Assembly (NCBI GenBank): GCA_020252645.1
Contig: JADCCN010000010.1
Span: 62,001-126,000, forward strand
Direction: 5' to 3'
DNA from: Methylobacterium sp.
Lineage (GTDB): Bacteria > Pseudomonadota > Alphaproteobacteria > Rhizobiales > Beijerinckiaceae
DNA: 64,000 nucleotides
Part shown: one piece after another, positions 9,219-17,427 of the stretch
Numbering within the stretch: position 1 is the first letter of the stretch
Layout of the letters: each line of letters opens with the position of its first letter
Position numbers and translations under genes: made by a program
Notes under the pieces: generated by a model
Seen by the model: the letters and a program-made list of their open reading frames with translations, nothing else
What the model was told of the DNA's origin: nothing
Database searches by the model: none

Positions 9219-10579
9219 CCACGCCAAGCATCGCCCGCCAGATCGGCGAATTCGCAAGCATCGCCGCTGAACATCCGTTGCCGGATGGCGTCGCCTCGAT
9301 GGTCCATCGGCTGCTGATCGATGTCGCCGGGCTTTGCCTTGCCGCGCGCGGAACGGATTATGTCGCGGCCTGCCTTGCCTCGGCGGAAGGACAGGGGCAA
9401 TCGACGATCTTCGGCCATGCCGGTGCCTACAACGCGCTGGATGCAGCCCTTGTGAATGGCACCGCCGCGCATGGCGAGGATTTCGACGATACGTTCGAGG
9501 GCGGCCCGGTTCATGCCGGCGCGCCGGTCGTGCCGGCTGTGCTGGCCATGGCGGAACGGCGGGGGATTTCCGGCCCGATCGTGCCGGTGGCCATCGCGGT
9601 GGGCGTCGAGATCATGTGCCGGGGCAGCCTCGTCGCCCCGCAGGCCATCCACAAGGCGGGGTTCCATCCCACGGCGGTGATCGGCGCGCTGGCGACGACC
9701 GCCGCCGTTTCGACGCTTCTGCGCCTTTCCCCCGAGGCGACCGAGCGTGCGCTCGGCCTTGCCGGGTCCATGGCCTCGGGCATCATCGAATATCTCGCGG
9801 ATGGCTCCTCGACGAAGCGCCTCCATGCCGGGCTTGCGGCGCAGAGCGGCATCCGCGCCGCGCTTCTGGCGGAAGCGGGGATGACCGGCCCGCGCACGGT
9901 GTTCGAAGGCACGCATGGCTTCTACAAGGCCTTCGCGCCTTCGAGGCAGCCGGATTTCTCGAAGCTCACGGCCGGGCTCGGCGAGGAATGGGCGGGTGAG
10001 GATCTTGCCTTCAAGCCTCATGCCTGCGGAACCATGACGCAGCCTTACGTCGATTGCGCCATCGCGCTGGCCAGGGCGGGTGTGCAGGCCGGCGACATCG
10101 TGAGCCTCGTCTGCGAGGTGGGAGAGGGAACGGTGCATCGCCTCTGGGAACCGCTTTTGCTGAAGCGGAACCCGCCGAACGGTTATGCTGCGAAATTCTC
10201 GACGCCGGATTGCATCGCGGCGGGCTTCCTGCTCGGGGAAGCGGGGCTCGCGGCCTTCGAGGAGGAGGCCGTGCGCGATCCCGCGCGGCGCGCGCTCGCC
10301 GCGAAGGTGAGCTACGTGATTGATCCCGAAAATGAATATCCACGCAATTTCACAGGCCATATCCGCGCCACCCTGAAGGATGGCAGCACGCGTGAACTGC
10401 GCCAGCCGCATCTGCGCGGCGGTGCGCATGCCCCGCTTTCCGAGGCGGATATCCTCGCGAAATACCGAGCCAATGCCCGCTTCGGCGGCATCGATCCGCT
10501 GCGCGTGGAAGCCCTCCTCGGGTCGCTGCGCACCATTGCGGAAGGCGGGCCGCTTTGCCTTTCCGCCGCGCGCCCCTGA
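9215..10579 (+). CDS. MmgE/PrpD family protein (second copy)
   Basis: 454 residues starting at GTG 9215, inside the stop of tctA. Family features: NGTAAHGEDFDDTFEGGPVH near residue 80, the GFHPTAVIGALA segment, and KPHACGTMTQPYVD in the C-terminal half, corresponding to KPFACGIVIHPAID of the paralogue at 3935-5296. The two proteins are similar in length but clearly different in sequence. A role in dehydration or isomerisation of the imported acid is inferred from the family and the operon position. Co-transcription with tctA and the SDR gene is very likely. Confidence 0.9.
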   Translation: MTTPSIARQIGEFASIAAEHPLPDGVASMVHRLLIDVAGLCLAARGTDYVAACLASAEGQGQSTIFGHAGAYNALDAALVNGTAAHGEDFDDTFEGGPVHAGAPVVPAVLAMAERRGISGPIVPVAIAVGVEIMCRGSLVAPQAIHKAGFHPTAVIGALATTAAVSTLLRLSPEATERALGLAGSMASGIIEYLADGSSTKRLHAGLAAQSGIRAALLAEAGMTGPRTVFEGTHGFYKAFAPSRQPDFSKLTAGLGEEWAGEDLAFKPHACGTMTQPYVDCAIALARAGVQAGDIVSLVCEVGEGTVHRLWEPLLLKRNPPNGYAAKFSTPDCIAAGFLLGEAGLAAFEEEAVRDPARRALAAKVSYVIDPENEYPRNFTGHIRATLKDGSTRELRQPHLRGGAHAPLSEADILAKYRANARFGGIDPLRVEALLGSLRTIAEGGPLCLSAARP

Positions 10580-10590
10580 GGAGCCTCAAG

Positions 10591-11346
10591 ATGCCAAACG
10601 ACGAGCTTTCCGGGCTTGTTGCCCTCGTCACGGGCGGCGCGAAGAACATTGGCCGGGCCATCGCGCTCGATCTCGCGGCGGGCGGTGCGGCCGTGATGGT
10701 CAGCGCGCGTGCCGACGAGGCGGGACTCGCCGAAACCGTGCGTCTCATCGAGGCGACGGGCGGCAAGGCTGCCTGGATGCTCGCGGATATCACGGATGAA
10801 GCCTCCGTCGCGGCACTTGTCGCTGCCACCACGGGGAAGTTCGGCGGGCTCGACATCCTCGTGAACAACGCGGCGATCCGCACCGAAATCCCCTTCGAGC
10901 GCATGAGTCTCGCGGATTTCCGCGCGGTGACGCAGGTCGGGCTCGAAGGCCCGTTCCTCTGTTGCCGGGCAGCGCTCGCGCCGCTTTGCGCAAGCAGGAT
11001 GGCGAGCATCATCAATATCGGCGGGCTCACAGCCTATACCGGCGCGAAGGATCGCGCGCATGTGATTGCCGCCAAGGCGGGCCTTGACGGGCTCACCAAG
11101 GCGCTGGCGCATGATCTCGCGGGCCGGGGCATCACGGTGAACCTCGTTTCGCCGGGGCTGATCGACACCCTGCGCGGCGGCGCCTCGCATGCCCAGCCGA
11201 ACCACCATCAGCACCATGCAACTTTGTTGGGCCGGAAAGGCCGGCCGGAAGAGGTGGCCGCCCTGGTGCGCTTTCTCGCCGGCCCGCGGGCACGCTACCT
11301 CACGGGGCAGACCATGCATGCCAATGGCGGAGCTTACCTCTCATGA
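10591..11346 (+). CDS. SDR family protein with altered catalytic residues
   Basis: 251 residues; ATG 10591 follows GAGGAG. The Rossmann dinucleotide motif (VTGGAKNIGRAIA, 13-25) and NNAA (92-95) are intact. Aligning with FabG-type enzymes without gaps from IINIGG (140-145) to AAKAGL (160-165) puts Gly145 at the catalytic Ser position and Val158 at the catalytic Tyr position, while Lys162 is kept. A literal YxxxK (YTGAK, 149-153) exists nine residues too early. So it is either a non-catalytic or differently acting SDR. It lies 11 bases after the MmgE/PrpD gene and is followed by an exporter gene. Confidence 0.88.
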   Translation: MPNDELSGLVALVTGGAKNIGRAIALDLAAGGAAVMVSARADEAGLAETVRLIEATGGKAAWMLADITDEASVAALVAATTGKFGGLDILVNNAAIRTEIPFERMSLADFRAVTQVGLEGPFLCCRAALAPLCASRMASIINIGGLTAYTGAKDRAHVIAAKAGLDGLTKALAHDLAGRGITVNLVSPGLIDTLRGGASHAQPNHHQHHATLLGRKGRPEEVAALVRFLAGPRARYLTGQTMHANGGAYLS

Positions 11347-11356
11347 ATGCCGCGCG

Positions 11357-12127
11357 ATGACCGAAGCCGCCTCGCTCCTCGATCTTGCGCAGCCCGGCCC
11401 GGCGATCACGGTCGCCGTCGCGGCCTTTTTTGCTTCGATGGCCAGCGCGATCACCGGAGCAGGCGGGGCGATCATCCTCTCCTTCGCGCTGGCGCCGATC
11501 ATCGGCGTGGCGGCGGTGGTGCAGACGATCAGCGTCGCGATGACCGTGAGCCATCTTGCGCGCATTGAGGCCTTTCGCCGCGAGATCGACTGGAAGGTGT
11601 CGCGCATCGTGCTCGCCGGCTCGATCCCCGGCGTGATCCTCGGCGCGATGATCTACACCCGGTTGAGCGAGCGGGCGATCGCCTTGCTGCTGGGCAGCTT
11701 CATGCTGATCATCGTGGTGCTCAAGCGCAGGCTGCCGAACCGGCGGCTGAACCTGCCAATGCCGGTCATCCTGCTGTTTTCCTTCGGTTTCGGGCTGGTC
11801 TCGGGCGCGACGATCGGCGGTGGAATTCTCCTGTTGCCCATCCTTGCGGCCGCAGGCCTCACGGGCGCGGCCTTCGTGGCGACGGATGCCGTGATCGGTC
11901 TCGTGGTGCATCTCGTGAAGTCGCTCGTCTTCGGCTCCGCCGCCGTTCTGTCGTGGAACCTCACGCTGATCGGCATCGTCGTCGGCGTCATGATGATCCC
12001 CGGTGTTTACGTGGCGCGGGTGCTCATCCGGCGCATGCCGCTTTCCATCCATGCCGGCCTGATCGACGCGGTGATCGTGGCGGGCGGCCTCGGTTTTCTC
12101 TATCGGGCGATCGGCTCGTTTTTCTAG
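11357..12127 (+). CDS. Sulfite exporter TauE/SafE family protein
   Basis: 256 residues, eight or so hydrophobic segments arranged as two similar halves: AAFFASMASAITGAGGAI near residue 20 and LLFSFGFGLVSGATIGGG in the second half, the repeated glycine-rich TauE/SafE signature. The family moves organosulfonates, sulfite or other organic anions across the inner membrane. An in-frame ATG at 11324 would overlap the SDR gene; the ATG at 11357 is taken because the protein then starts at a normal distance before the first helix. Last gene of the TctABC operon. A repeat begins at its stop codon. Confidence 0.88.
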   Translation: MTEAASLLDLAQPGPAITVAVAAFFASMASAITGAGGAIILSFALAPIIGVAAVVQTISVAMTVSHLARIEAFRREIDWKVSRIVLAGSIPGVILGAMIYTRLSERAIALLLGSFMLIIVVLKRRLPNRRLNLPMPVILLFSFGFGLVSGATIGGGILLLPILAAAGLTGAAFVATDAVIGLVVHLVKSLVFGSAAVLSWNLTLIGIVVGVMMIPGVYVARVLIRRMPLSIHAGLIDAVIVAGGLGFLYRAIGSFF

Positions 12128-12230
12128 AGCACGTCTCGTTTTGATGGAATCAAAACCGTGCTCTATCTTATTGTTTTGTCCCATTTTGTTACGAAAAATC
12201 GGTATCCGCTTTTGCGAGAGCATGCTCTAA
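12124..12230 (+). repeat. Dispersed hairpin repeat, copy 1 (AGAGC...GCTCT family)
   Basis: Bases 12124-12180 are identical to 29832-29888 in the same orientation, and similarity continues to 12211 with four mismatches. The start can fold: AGAGCACG pairs with CGTGCTCT, and inside it GTTTTGAT pairs with ATCAAAAC around a GGA loop. The T-rich tail could also end transcription of the upstream exporter gene. Another AGAGC...GCTCT-like end is seen at about 12217-12229. Confidence 0.85.
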
Positions 12231-12450
12231 CGAAAGGAACCGGAAAAGAGGGGGAGACAATACCGATGCCATCCCTGTTCCGAACGCGGGTCGGCGGCGC
12301 TTTACGCTGCTCATGACGATCCCGCCACCGCGGGTCGCATGACCGAAATCGGTGCGATCCTTCCCGCCCGGTTCGGCCCGGATCGGCGATGCGCCATCGC
12401 CCGCCGATCAGCCGGTTCCCGAAGCGTGTCCTGCGGAATGCCCGGCGGCT
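12231..12450. other. Intergenic stretch between repeat copy 1 and an amidohydrolase gene
   Basis: Together with the repeat this is over 300 bases without a long gene. The only coding-like item is a 16-codon frame at 12266-12316 on the plus strand preceded by a purine-rich Shine-Dalgarno-like GAGGGGGAGA; it may be a remnant of a lost gene start or a chance event. No clear terminator or promoter is seen. Confidence 0.4.
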
Positions 12451-13689
12451 TCAGGAAAGGTCGCACCGGTGCAGGCGACCACCCTGCATGATGATCCTGA
12501 GGTTCTTCTCCGGTTCGGAAAGGAGCGTGATGTCCTTCAGCGGGTTGCCCGCGCAGAGGATCATGTCGGCCAGCGCCCCCTCGCGGATCACCCCGAGGCG
12601 GCCGGTTTCCTGCAGGATTTCCGCGTTCAGGCTGGTGGCGGAGCGCAGGATGTCCGCCGGCTTCTGCGCCCGCCCGCGGATCGTGAACTCGTAGGATTGG
12701 GCATATTCCATCTCGCCCATGAGATCGGTGCCGAAGCCCATCTTCGTGCCGGCACGCTCGCAGATGTCGAGCATCGCGATGCCCGCCTTGTTCACGAGAT
12801 CGAGCTTCTCCATGACGAAGGGCGTGAGCCCCAGGCGCGTGCCGTGCCGGGCCGTCACCTCGTAGCAGACGAGGGTGGGCACCACATAGGCGTTGCGGTC
12901 CCGCACGAAGGCGGCGGTATCGGAATCGATGAAATTCGCATGCTCGACCGTGCGGATGCCCGCGCCCACCGCGTGGCGGATCGCCTCGCTGGTATAGGTA
13001 TGGGCGCAGACATATTTGCCCCGCGCGGCGGCCTCGCGAGCGCAGATCTCCAGCTCTTCCTTCGAGAATTGCACGCCTTCGAGCGGATCGGAGGGTGAAC
13101 CCACCCCGCCCGAGGCCATCACCTTGATATGGTCGGCACCCTTGCGGATCTCGTTGCGCACGGTGCGGCGCATCTCCTCCGGGCCATCGACGATGCGCGA
13201 GAAGAAGACGAAGGCGTTCGAGTTGTAATCGATGTCATAGCGGCTATCCGTGCGCCGGCGATGGTCGCCATGCCCGCCGGTTTCGGTCAGCGCCGGGCCA
13301 CCCACATAGAGCCGCGGGCCGGGAATGAAGCCCTGCGCCACCGCATCGCGGATGCCCACATCCCCGCCGCCGACATCGCGCACCGTGGTGAAGCCCCGAT
13401 CGAGCATCGCCTTGATGCGCGGCACGGCGCGCGCGGTCATCAGCGTGAGCGGCACGGTCTCGTTGCGGGAGGCCGCGAGGCTGATCGCGAAGACATGCAC
13501 ATGCGCGTCGATCAGGCCGGGCAGCAGGGTTTGCCCGCCGCAATCGATCACGCGCGCGCTCTCGGCCCTGATGGGCTTGTCGGAAACGGCCTCGATCCGG
13601 TCATCGACCACCAGCACATTCATGCCGGGAACGGCTTCGTCGCCATGGCCATCGAAAAGGGCGGCGTTGGTCAGAAGGATGGAGGACAT
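12451..13689 (-). CDS. Amidohydrolase family protein (prolidase/imidazolonepropionase-like)
   Basis: 412 residues from ATG 13689. Metal-site motifs of the amidohydrolase superfamily are complete: GLIDAHVHV (HxH), a Lys in HIKVMASGG (likely the carboxylated lysine), CAHTYTS and EHANFID histidines, and GFGTD with the final Asp. This pattern fits the Xaa-Pro dipeptidase-like subgroup with a binuclear site. No signal peptide. It is the last gene of an operon with a binding protein and two dipeptide-type permeases, so it probably hydrolyses the imported compound, perhaps a peptide or cyclic amide. The exact substrate is not readable. Confidence 0.9.
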   Translation of the reverse strand: MSSILLTNAALFDGHGDEAVPGMNVLVVDDRIEAVSDKPIRAESARVIDCGGQTLLPGLIDAHVHVFAISLAASRNETVPLTLMTARAVPRIKAMLDRGFTTVRDVGGGDVGIRDAVAQGFIPGPRLYVGGPALTETGGHGDHRRRTDSRYDIDYNSNAFVFFSRIVDGPEEMRRTVRNEIRKGADHIKVMASGGVGSPSDPLEGVQFSKEELEICAREAAARGKYVCAHTYTSEAIRHAVGAGIRTVEHANFIDSDTAAFVRDRNAYVVPTLVCYEVTARHGTRLGLTPFVMEKLDLVNKAGIAMLDICERAGTKMGFGTDLMGEMEYAQSYEFTIRGRAQKPADILRSATSLNAEILQETGRLGVIREGALADMILCAGNPLKDITLLSEPEKNLRIIMQGGRLHRCDLS

Positions 13690-13711
13690 GGCGGAACCTT
13701 TGTTCGGGGCG

Positions 13712-14647
13712 TTATCGGAGTTTGGGATCCAGCAGGTCACGCAGCCAGTCTCCGACGATATTGATCGAGACGAGCAGCACAACGAGGGTGAGGGCCGGGA
13801 AGACGACGACCCACCACTCGCCCGAGTAGAGATACCCGTAGCCGATGCGGATCAGGGTTCCGAGCGAGGGCTGTGTTGGCGGCATCCCGAAACTCAGGAA
13901 CGAGAGGGTCGCCTCGGCCATGATCGCGAAGGCGATATCGAGGGTCGCCAGAACGAAGATCGGGTTCAGCACATTGGGCAGGATATGCCGGAACATCAGC
14001 ACGAGATTCCCGCGCCCCGCGAGTTGCGCGGCGGCCACATAATCCTTCTGCCGCTCCACCAGCACCGCGCCGCGCACCAGCCGCGCGAAATGCGGCCAAT
14101 GCGAAAGGCCCAGCGCGAAAACGACAATCGGCATCGCGAGCGCCGCGCGCTTGTCATTCGGGAGCAGCGACTGGCTCACCCCGCCGATCAGCAGCGCGAG
14201 CATCATCGCCGGGAAGGTGAACTGGATATCGGCGATGCGCATCACGATGCTGTCGACGAGCCCGCCGAAATAGCCGCTCGCCAGCCCCGCAATCGTGCCG
14301 AGCGTGACCGAGATCGACACCGCCAGAATACCCACGAGCAGCGAGACACGCAGGCCATAGAGCAGCAGCGAGGCGAGGTCCGCGCCCTGGCTGTCCGTTC
14401 CGAGAAGAAAACGCGGATCGCCCTTCGCCATGAAGGCCGGCGGCAGGTGGCTGTCCAGAAGGTCGAGGGTCGCAAGATCGTAAGGGTTAGTGCGGGCGAT
14501 CCAGGGCGCGAAGATCGCGCAGGCCACCACGAGGGCGAGCAAGAACAGCGCAACAAGCGTCACCGGGGTCGCCAGGAGGCTGCCGGCCACGGGGTGCCGG
14601 CGAAGCCGATCGAGAAAGGGCTCATCGCGGGGTGTATCGGGCGTCAT
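13712..14647 (-). CDS. ABC transporter permease, dipeptide/oligopeptide type (DppC-like)
   Basis: 311 residues, six membrane helices, N-terminal OppC-type helix followed by a periplasmic loop with LLGTDSQGADLASLLLYG. The cytoplasmic EAA-type loop is present as EKQKDYVAAAQLAGRGN-like sequence (ERQKDYVAAAQLAG). ATG 14647 overlaps the stop of the upstream permease gene by four bases (ATGA). It forms the channel with the DppB-like partner. No ATP-binding subunit is encoded in this operon; the nearest pair is at 27890-29835. Confidence 0.92.
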   Translation of the reverse strand: MTPDTPRDEPFLDRLRRHPVAGSLLATPVTLVALFLLALVVACAIFAPWIARTNPYDLATLDLLDSHLPPAFMAKGDPRFLLGTDSQGADLASLLLYGLRVSLLVGILAVSISVTLGTIAGLASGYFGGLVDSIVMRIADIQFTFPAMMLALLIGGVSQSLLPNDKRAALAMPIVVFALGLSHWPHFARLVRGAVLVERQKDYVAAAQLAGRGNLVLMFRHILPNVLNPIFVLATLDIAFAIMAEATLSFLSFGMPPTQPSLGTLIRIGYGYLYSGEWWVVVFPALTLVVLLVSINIVGDWLRDLLDPKLR

Positions 14648-15633
14648 CCGCCTGCCCCATGCGTGAGCGTGCGGATGCGCAGTCGCGGATCGGCGATGGC
14701 ATAGAGGAGATCGACCACGAGGTTGATCGACACGAAGAACAAGGCGGCGGCCATCAGGAAGGCGGAGATCAGCGGCACATCGGTCTGTGACAGGGCCTGC
14801 AGGAACAGCGTGCCCATGCCGGGCCACTGGAAGACCTGCTCCACCACCACCGCGAAGGCCACGAGATAGCCCAGCTGGATGCCGCTGACCGTGATGATCG
14901 GGATGAGCGTATTGCGCAGGGCATGCGAGAAATTCACCGCGCGATCGCTCAACCCGCGCGCCCGGGCGAAGCGGATGTAATCCGTGCGCAATACGCCCAT
15001 CATCTCGGCCCGCGCCAGCCGCGCCACCAGTGCAACCTGCCCGATGGCGAGGCAGATCGCCGGCATGATCAGGGATTTGAGCCCGGAAGCGGTGAGATAG
15101 CCCGTGCTCCAGTATTCGAACTTCACCACCTCGCCCCGCCCGAAGGAGGGCAGCCACCCTAGGGTAAGCGAGAAGGTGAAGATCAGGATGATGCCGAGGA
15201 TGAAGGTCGGCACGGAAACCCCGATCACCGAGGAGGTCATCAGGAAGCGCACGAGCCGCCTTTCGGGATGCGCGGCGGCGAAGACGCCGAGCGGCACCCC
15301 GATCGCAACCGAAAGCAGGAGCGCGGCCAATGCGAGTTCCACGGTGGCGGGAATGCGCTCGGCCAGAAGATCGATGATCGGCCTTTGCGCGCCATAGGAA
15401 TTGCCGAGCCGGCCGGAAAGCAGATCGCCGAGATAGAGGAAATAGCGCAGGACAACCGGCTCATCGAGCCGCAGCCGGGCGCGCAAAGCCGCGCGATCCG
15501 CCGGGGTCGCGTCAAGCCCGAGAATGCTCGCGACCGGATCGCCCACCGTGTTGCCGAGCGTGAAGGCCAGGATGCTCACGACCAGCAGCACGAGCACGGC
15601 ATGGGCCAGCCGGTTGAGGAGAAACGCGAACAT
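14644..15633 (-). CDS. ABC transporter permease, dipeptide/oligopeptide type (DppB-like)
   Basis: 329 residues with six predicted membrane helices. DppB-type features: N-terminal LLNRLAHAVLVLLVVS helix, RLRLDEPVVLRYFLYLGD, and the EAA loop RTDYIRFARARGLSDRAV near residue 215. It makes the transmembrane pore with the downstream DppC-like subunit. It lies 45 bases after the binding-protein gene, with a GC-rich hairpin in that gap, and overlaps the next gene by four bases. Confidence 0.92.
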   Translation of the reverse strand: MFAFLLNRLAHAVLVLLVVSILAFTLGNTVGDPVASILGLDATPADRAALRARLRLDEPVVLRYFLYLGDLLSGRLGNSYGAQRPIIDLLAERIPATVELALAALLLSVAIGVPLGVFAAAHPERRLVRFLMTSSVIGVSVPTFILGIILIFTFSLTLGWLPSFGRGEVVKFEYWSTGYLTASGLKSLIMPAICLAIGQVALVARLARAEMMGVLRTDYIRFARARGLSDRAVNFSHALRNTLIPIITVSGIQLGYLVAFAVVVEQVFQWPGMGTLFLQALSQTDVPLISAFLMAAALFFVSINLVVDLLYAIADPRLRIRTLTHGAGG

Positions 15634-15653
15634 CCGGGGATCCCGTGCGCTGT

Positions 15654-15672
15654 CCCGGGCGGAGGGCCCGGG
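15654..15672. other. Hairpin between binding-protein and permease genes
   Basis: CCCGGGC at 15654-15660 pairs perfectly with GCCCGGG at 15666-15672 across a five-base loop. It lies directly downstream of the binding-protein gene read from the minus strand and has no T-run after it. Such hairpins often protect the upstream message so that the binding protein is made in excess over the permeases. That role is inferred. Confidence 0.45.
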
Positions 15673-15678
15673 CCCCTG

Positions 15679-17274
15679 TCACCTGATCGTCACGTCCTTC
15701 AGCATCACGGCGGAATCCGCCCGGGCCGGCACGGTGACGCTCCGGCGCATGGCCCAGGTGAGCATGGGCTGGTGCAGATAGACCGCGTGCACCTGCTCCT
15801 TGCCGATGGTCAGCCCGCGCCGGTAGAGTTCCGTGCGTTTCGCCGGGTCGAAGGTGCTCACGAGTTCGGCCGTCACGGCATCGAATTCCGCATTGCTCCA
15901 GAGCGCCCAGTTCGTGCCGCCAAGGCCCTTCTCGCGGCTGCGGGTGGCCATGACGGAGGTGAAGGTATCCTGCACATCGCCGGAATTGCCGGCCGCACCG
16001 ATGAGGTGGAACGAGGAATTCGGCCCGTTCACCAGCATGCGCGCGAATTCAGGCCAGGGCATGCCCTTGATGCGCACCTCGACGCCGATGCGCGCGAGCA
16101 TGCTCGCGGTCGCGCGGCAGATCTCCTCGGTGTTCACATAGCGCTGCAGCGGGCAGTTGAGCTGGACGATGAAGCCATTGGGGTAGCCCGCTTCCGCGAG
16201 GAGCTTTTTTGCAAGCTCCACATCCGTGGGCCAGCGGATATCGAGATCCTTCTGGTAACCGCCGAACCCGGCCGCGGCCGCGGTGCCGACCACGAAGGCC
16301 TGCCCGCGCATCACGCGGTCCGCGATCAGTTTCGCATCCACCGCATGGGCGAAGGCGCGGCGCACGCGCAGATCCTTGAAGGGATTGGCCTGAAGCGGCT
16401 GGCCGTTCTTGTCCCAGATGTCGAGGGCGACATCGCGGGTGCCATCCATCTCGAGCTGCATGAAAAGCTGCTGCGGCGCGGAGGAGACCACGAAGCCCGC
16501 AGCAGCGTTGATGCGCTCGATATCCTGCAACGGCACATCCGTGATCAGATCCAGCTCGTTCGACAGCAGCGCGGCGACGCGCGTCGGCGCAGAGGCGATC
16601 GGCGTGTAGATCGCGCGCTCGACATTGCCGTTGAACATGCCCCAATAGGCGCTGTTGCGCTCGAAGGTGGTGCGCTGGCCCGGCTCCTGCAGCACGAGGC
16701 GCATGGGGCCTGTGCCATTGGCGTGGCGCAGCGAATAGGCCTCCGTGCCCTGCGCGCCGAGATCCGGCACCTTCTCGACATTGTTCGCCTTCGCCCAGGC
16801 GGCGGACATCACGAACAGCCGAACCATCTTGCGCGGCAGGATCGGGTCCGGCCCCTGCGAGATGACATCGACGGTCTTCGCATCGACGACCTTGGCCTCG
16901 CGGATCTGGCCATACATCGAGCGGTAGAGCGCGCTTTCCTTCTGCCGCATGATGGAGAAGGCGACATCCTCGGCGGCAAGCGCCGTGCCATCATGGAACT
17001 TCACGCCCTCGCGCAAGGTGAAGCGCCAGGTATTCTCGCCGGCCGGAGCCCAGGATGCGGCAATGCCCGGCTCGATATCCATGTCGTTCGTGAGACCCAC
17101 GAGGCTGTCATAGACCTGCCGAACCAGCGAGGCTGTCACGAAATCATTCGTGGAATGCGGGTCCATGGTCAGCGGCGGCGTGGTGCCGGCGTAGCGGAGC
17201 GTGGTGGCCGAAGCCGGAAAGACAGCCAGCGCGAGCGCGCCGCAAACCGCCGCAAGGCGCAAGAACTTGATCAC
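15679..17274 (-). CDS. ABC transporter substrate-binding protein, family 5 (dipeptide/nickel type)
   Basis: 531 residues from GTG 17274. An ATG exists at 17292, but GGGGGA lies between the two, six bases before GTG 17274, and the shorter form begins with a clean signal peptide (MIKFLRLAAVCGALALAVF) cut after ASA. SBP_bac_5 features: LRYAGTTPPLTMDPHSTND at the mature start, VYDSLVGL, and WRFTLREGVKFHDGTALAAE. It binds a peptide-like or other small ligand in the periplasm. First gene of the operon that continues with two permeases and an amidohydrolase. Confidence 0.92.
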   Translation of the reverse strand: MIKFLRLAAVCGALALAVFPASATTLRYAGTTPPLTMDPHSTNDFVTASLVRQVYDSLVGLTNDMDIEPGIAASWAPAGENTWRFTLREGVKFHDGTALAAEDVAFSIMRQKESALYRSMYGQIREAKVVDAKTVDVISQGPDPILPRKMVRLFVMSAAWAKANNVEKVPDLGAQGTEAYSLRHANGTGPMRLVLQEPGQRTTFERNSAYWGMFNGNVERAIYTPIASAPTRVAALLSNELDLITDVPLQDIERINAAAGFVVSSAPQQLFMQLEMDGTRDVALDIWDKNGQPLQANPFKDLRVRRAFAHAVDAKLIADRVMRGQAFVVGTAAAAGFGGYQKDLDIRWPTDVELAKKLLAEAGYPNGFIVQLNCPLQRYVNTEEICRATASMLARIGVEVRIKGMPWPEFARMLVNGPNSSFHLIGAAGNSGDVQDTFTSVMATRSREKGLGGTNWALWSNAEFDAVTAELVSTFDPAKRTELYRRGLTIGKEQVHAVYLHQPMLTWAMRRSVTVPARADSAVMLKDVTIR

Positions 17275-17427
17275 CACGTTTCCCCCGGGCATTGAAGATT
17301 GACAGGATCGTGGCCCAAAATGTTAGCTGATACAATAGGCTCGATCGATAAGGTTGCAGGGGCGGCGTCGGGCTAACCGGGCCGGGCTCCGCAACAGCGC
17401 ACGGGTCGCCCGCATCAAGGATGAACC

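Noticed and set aside
15268..17295. 675-codon plus-strand frame over the binding protein and permease genes
   Set aside because: His/Arg/Gly-rich antisense shadow of two well-recognised transporter genes.
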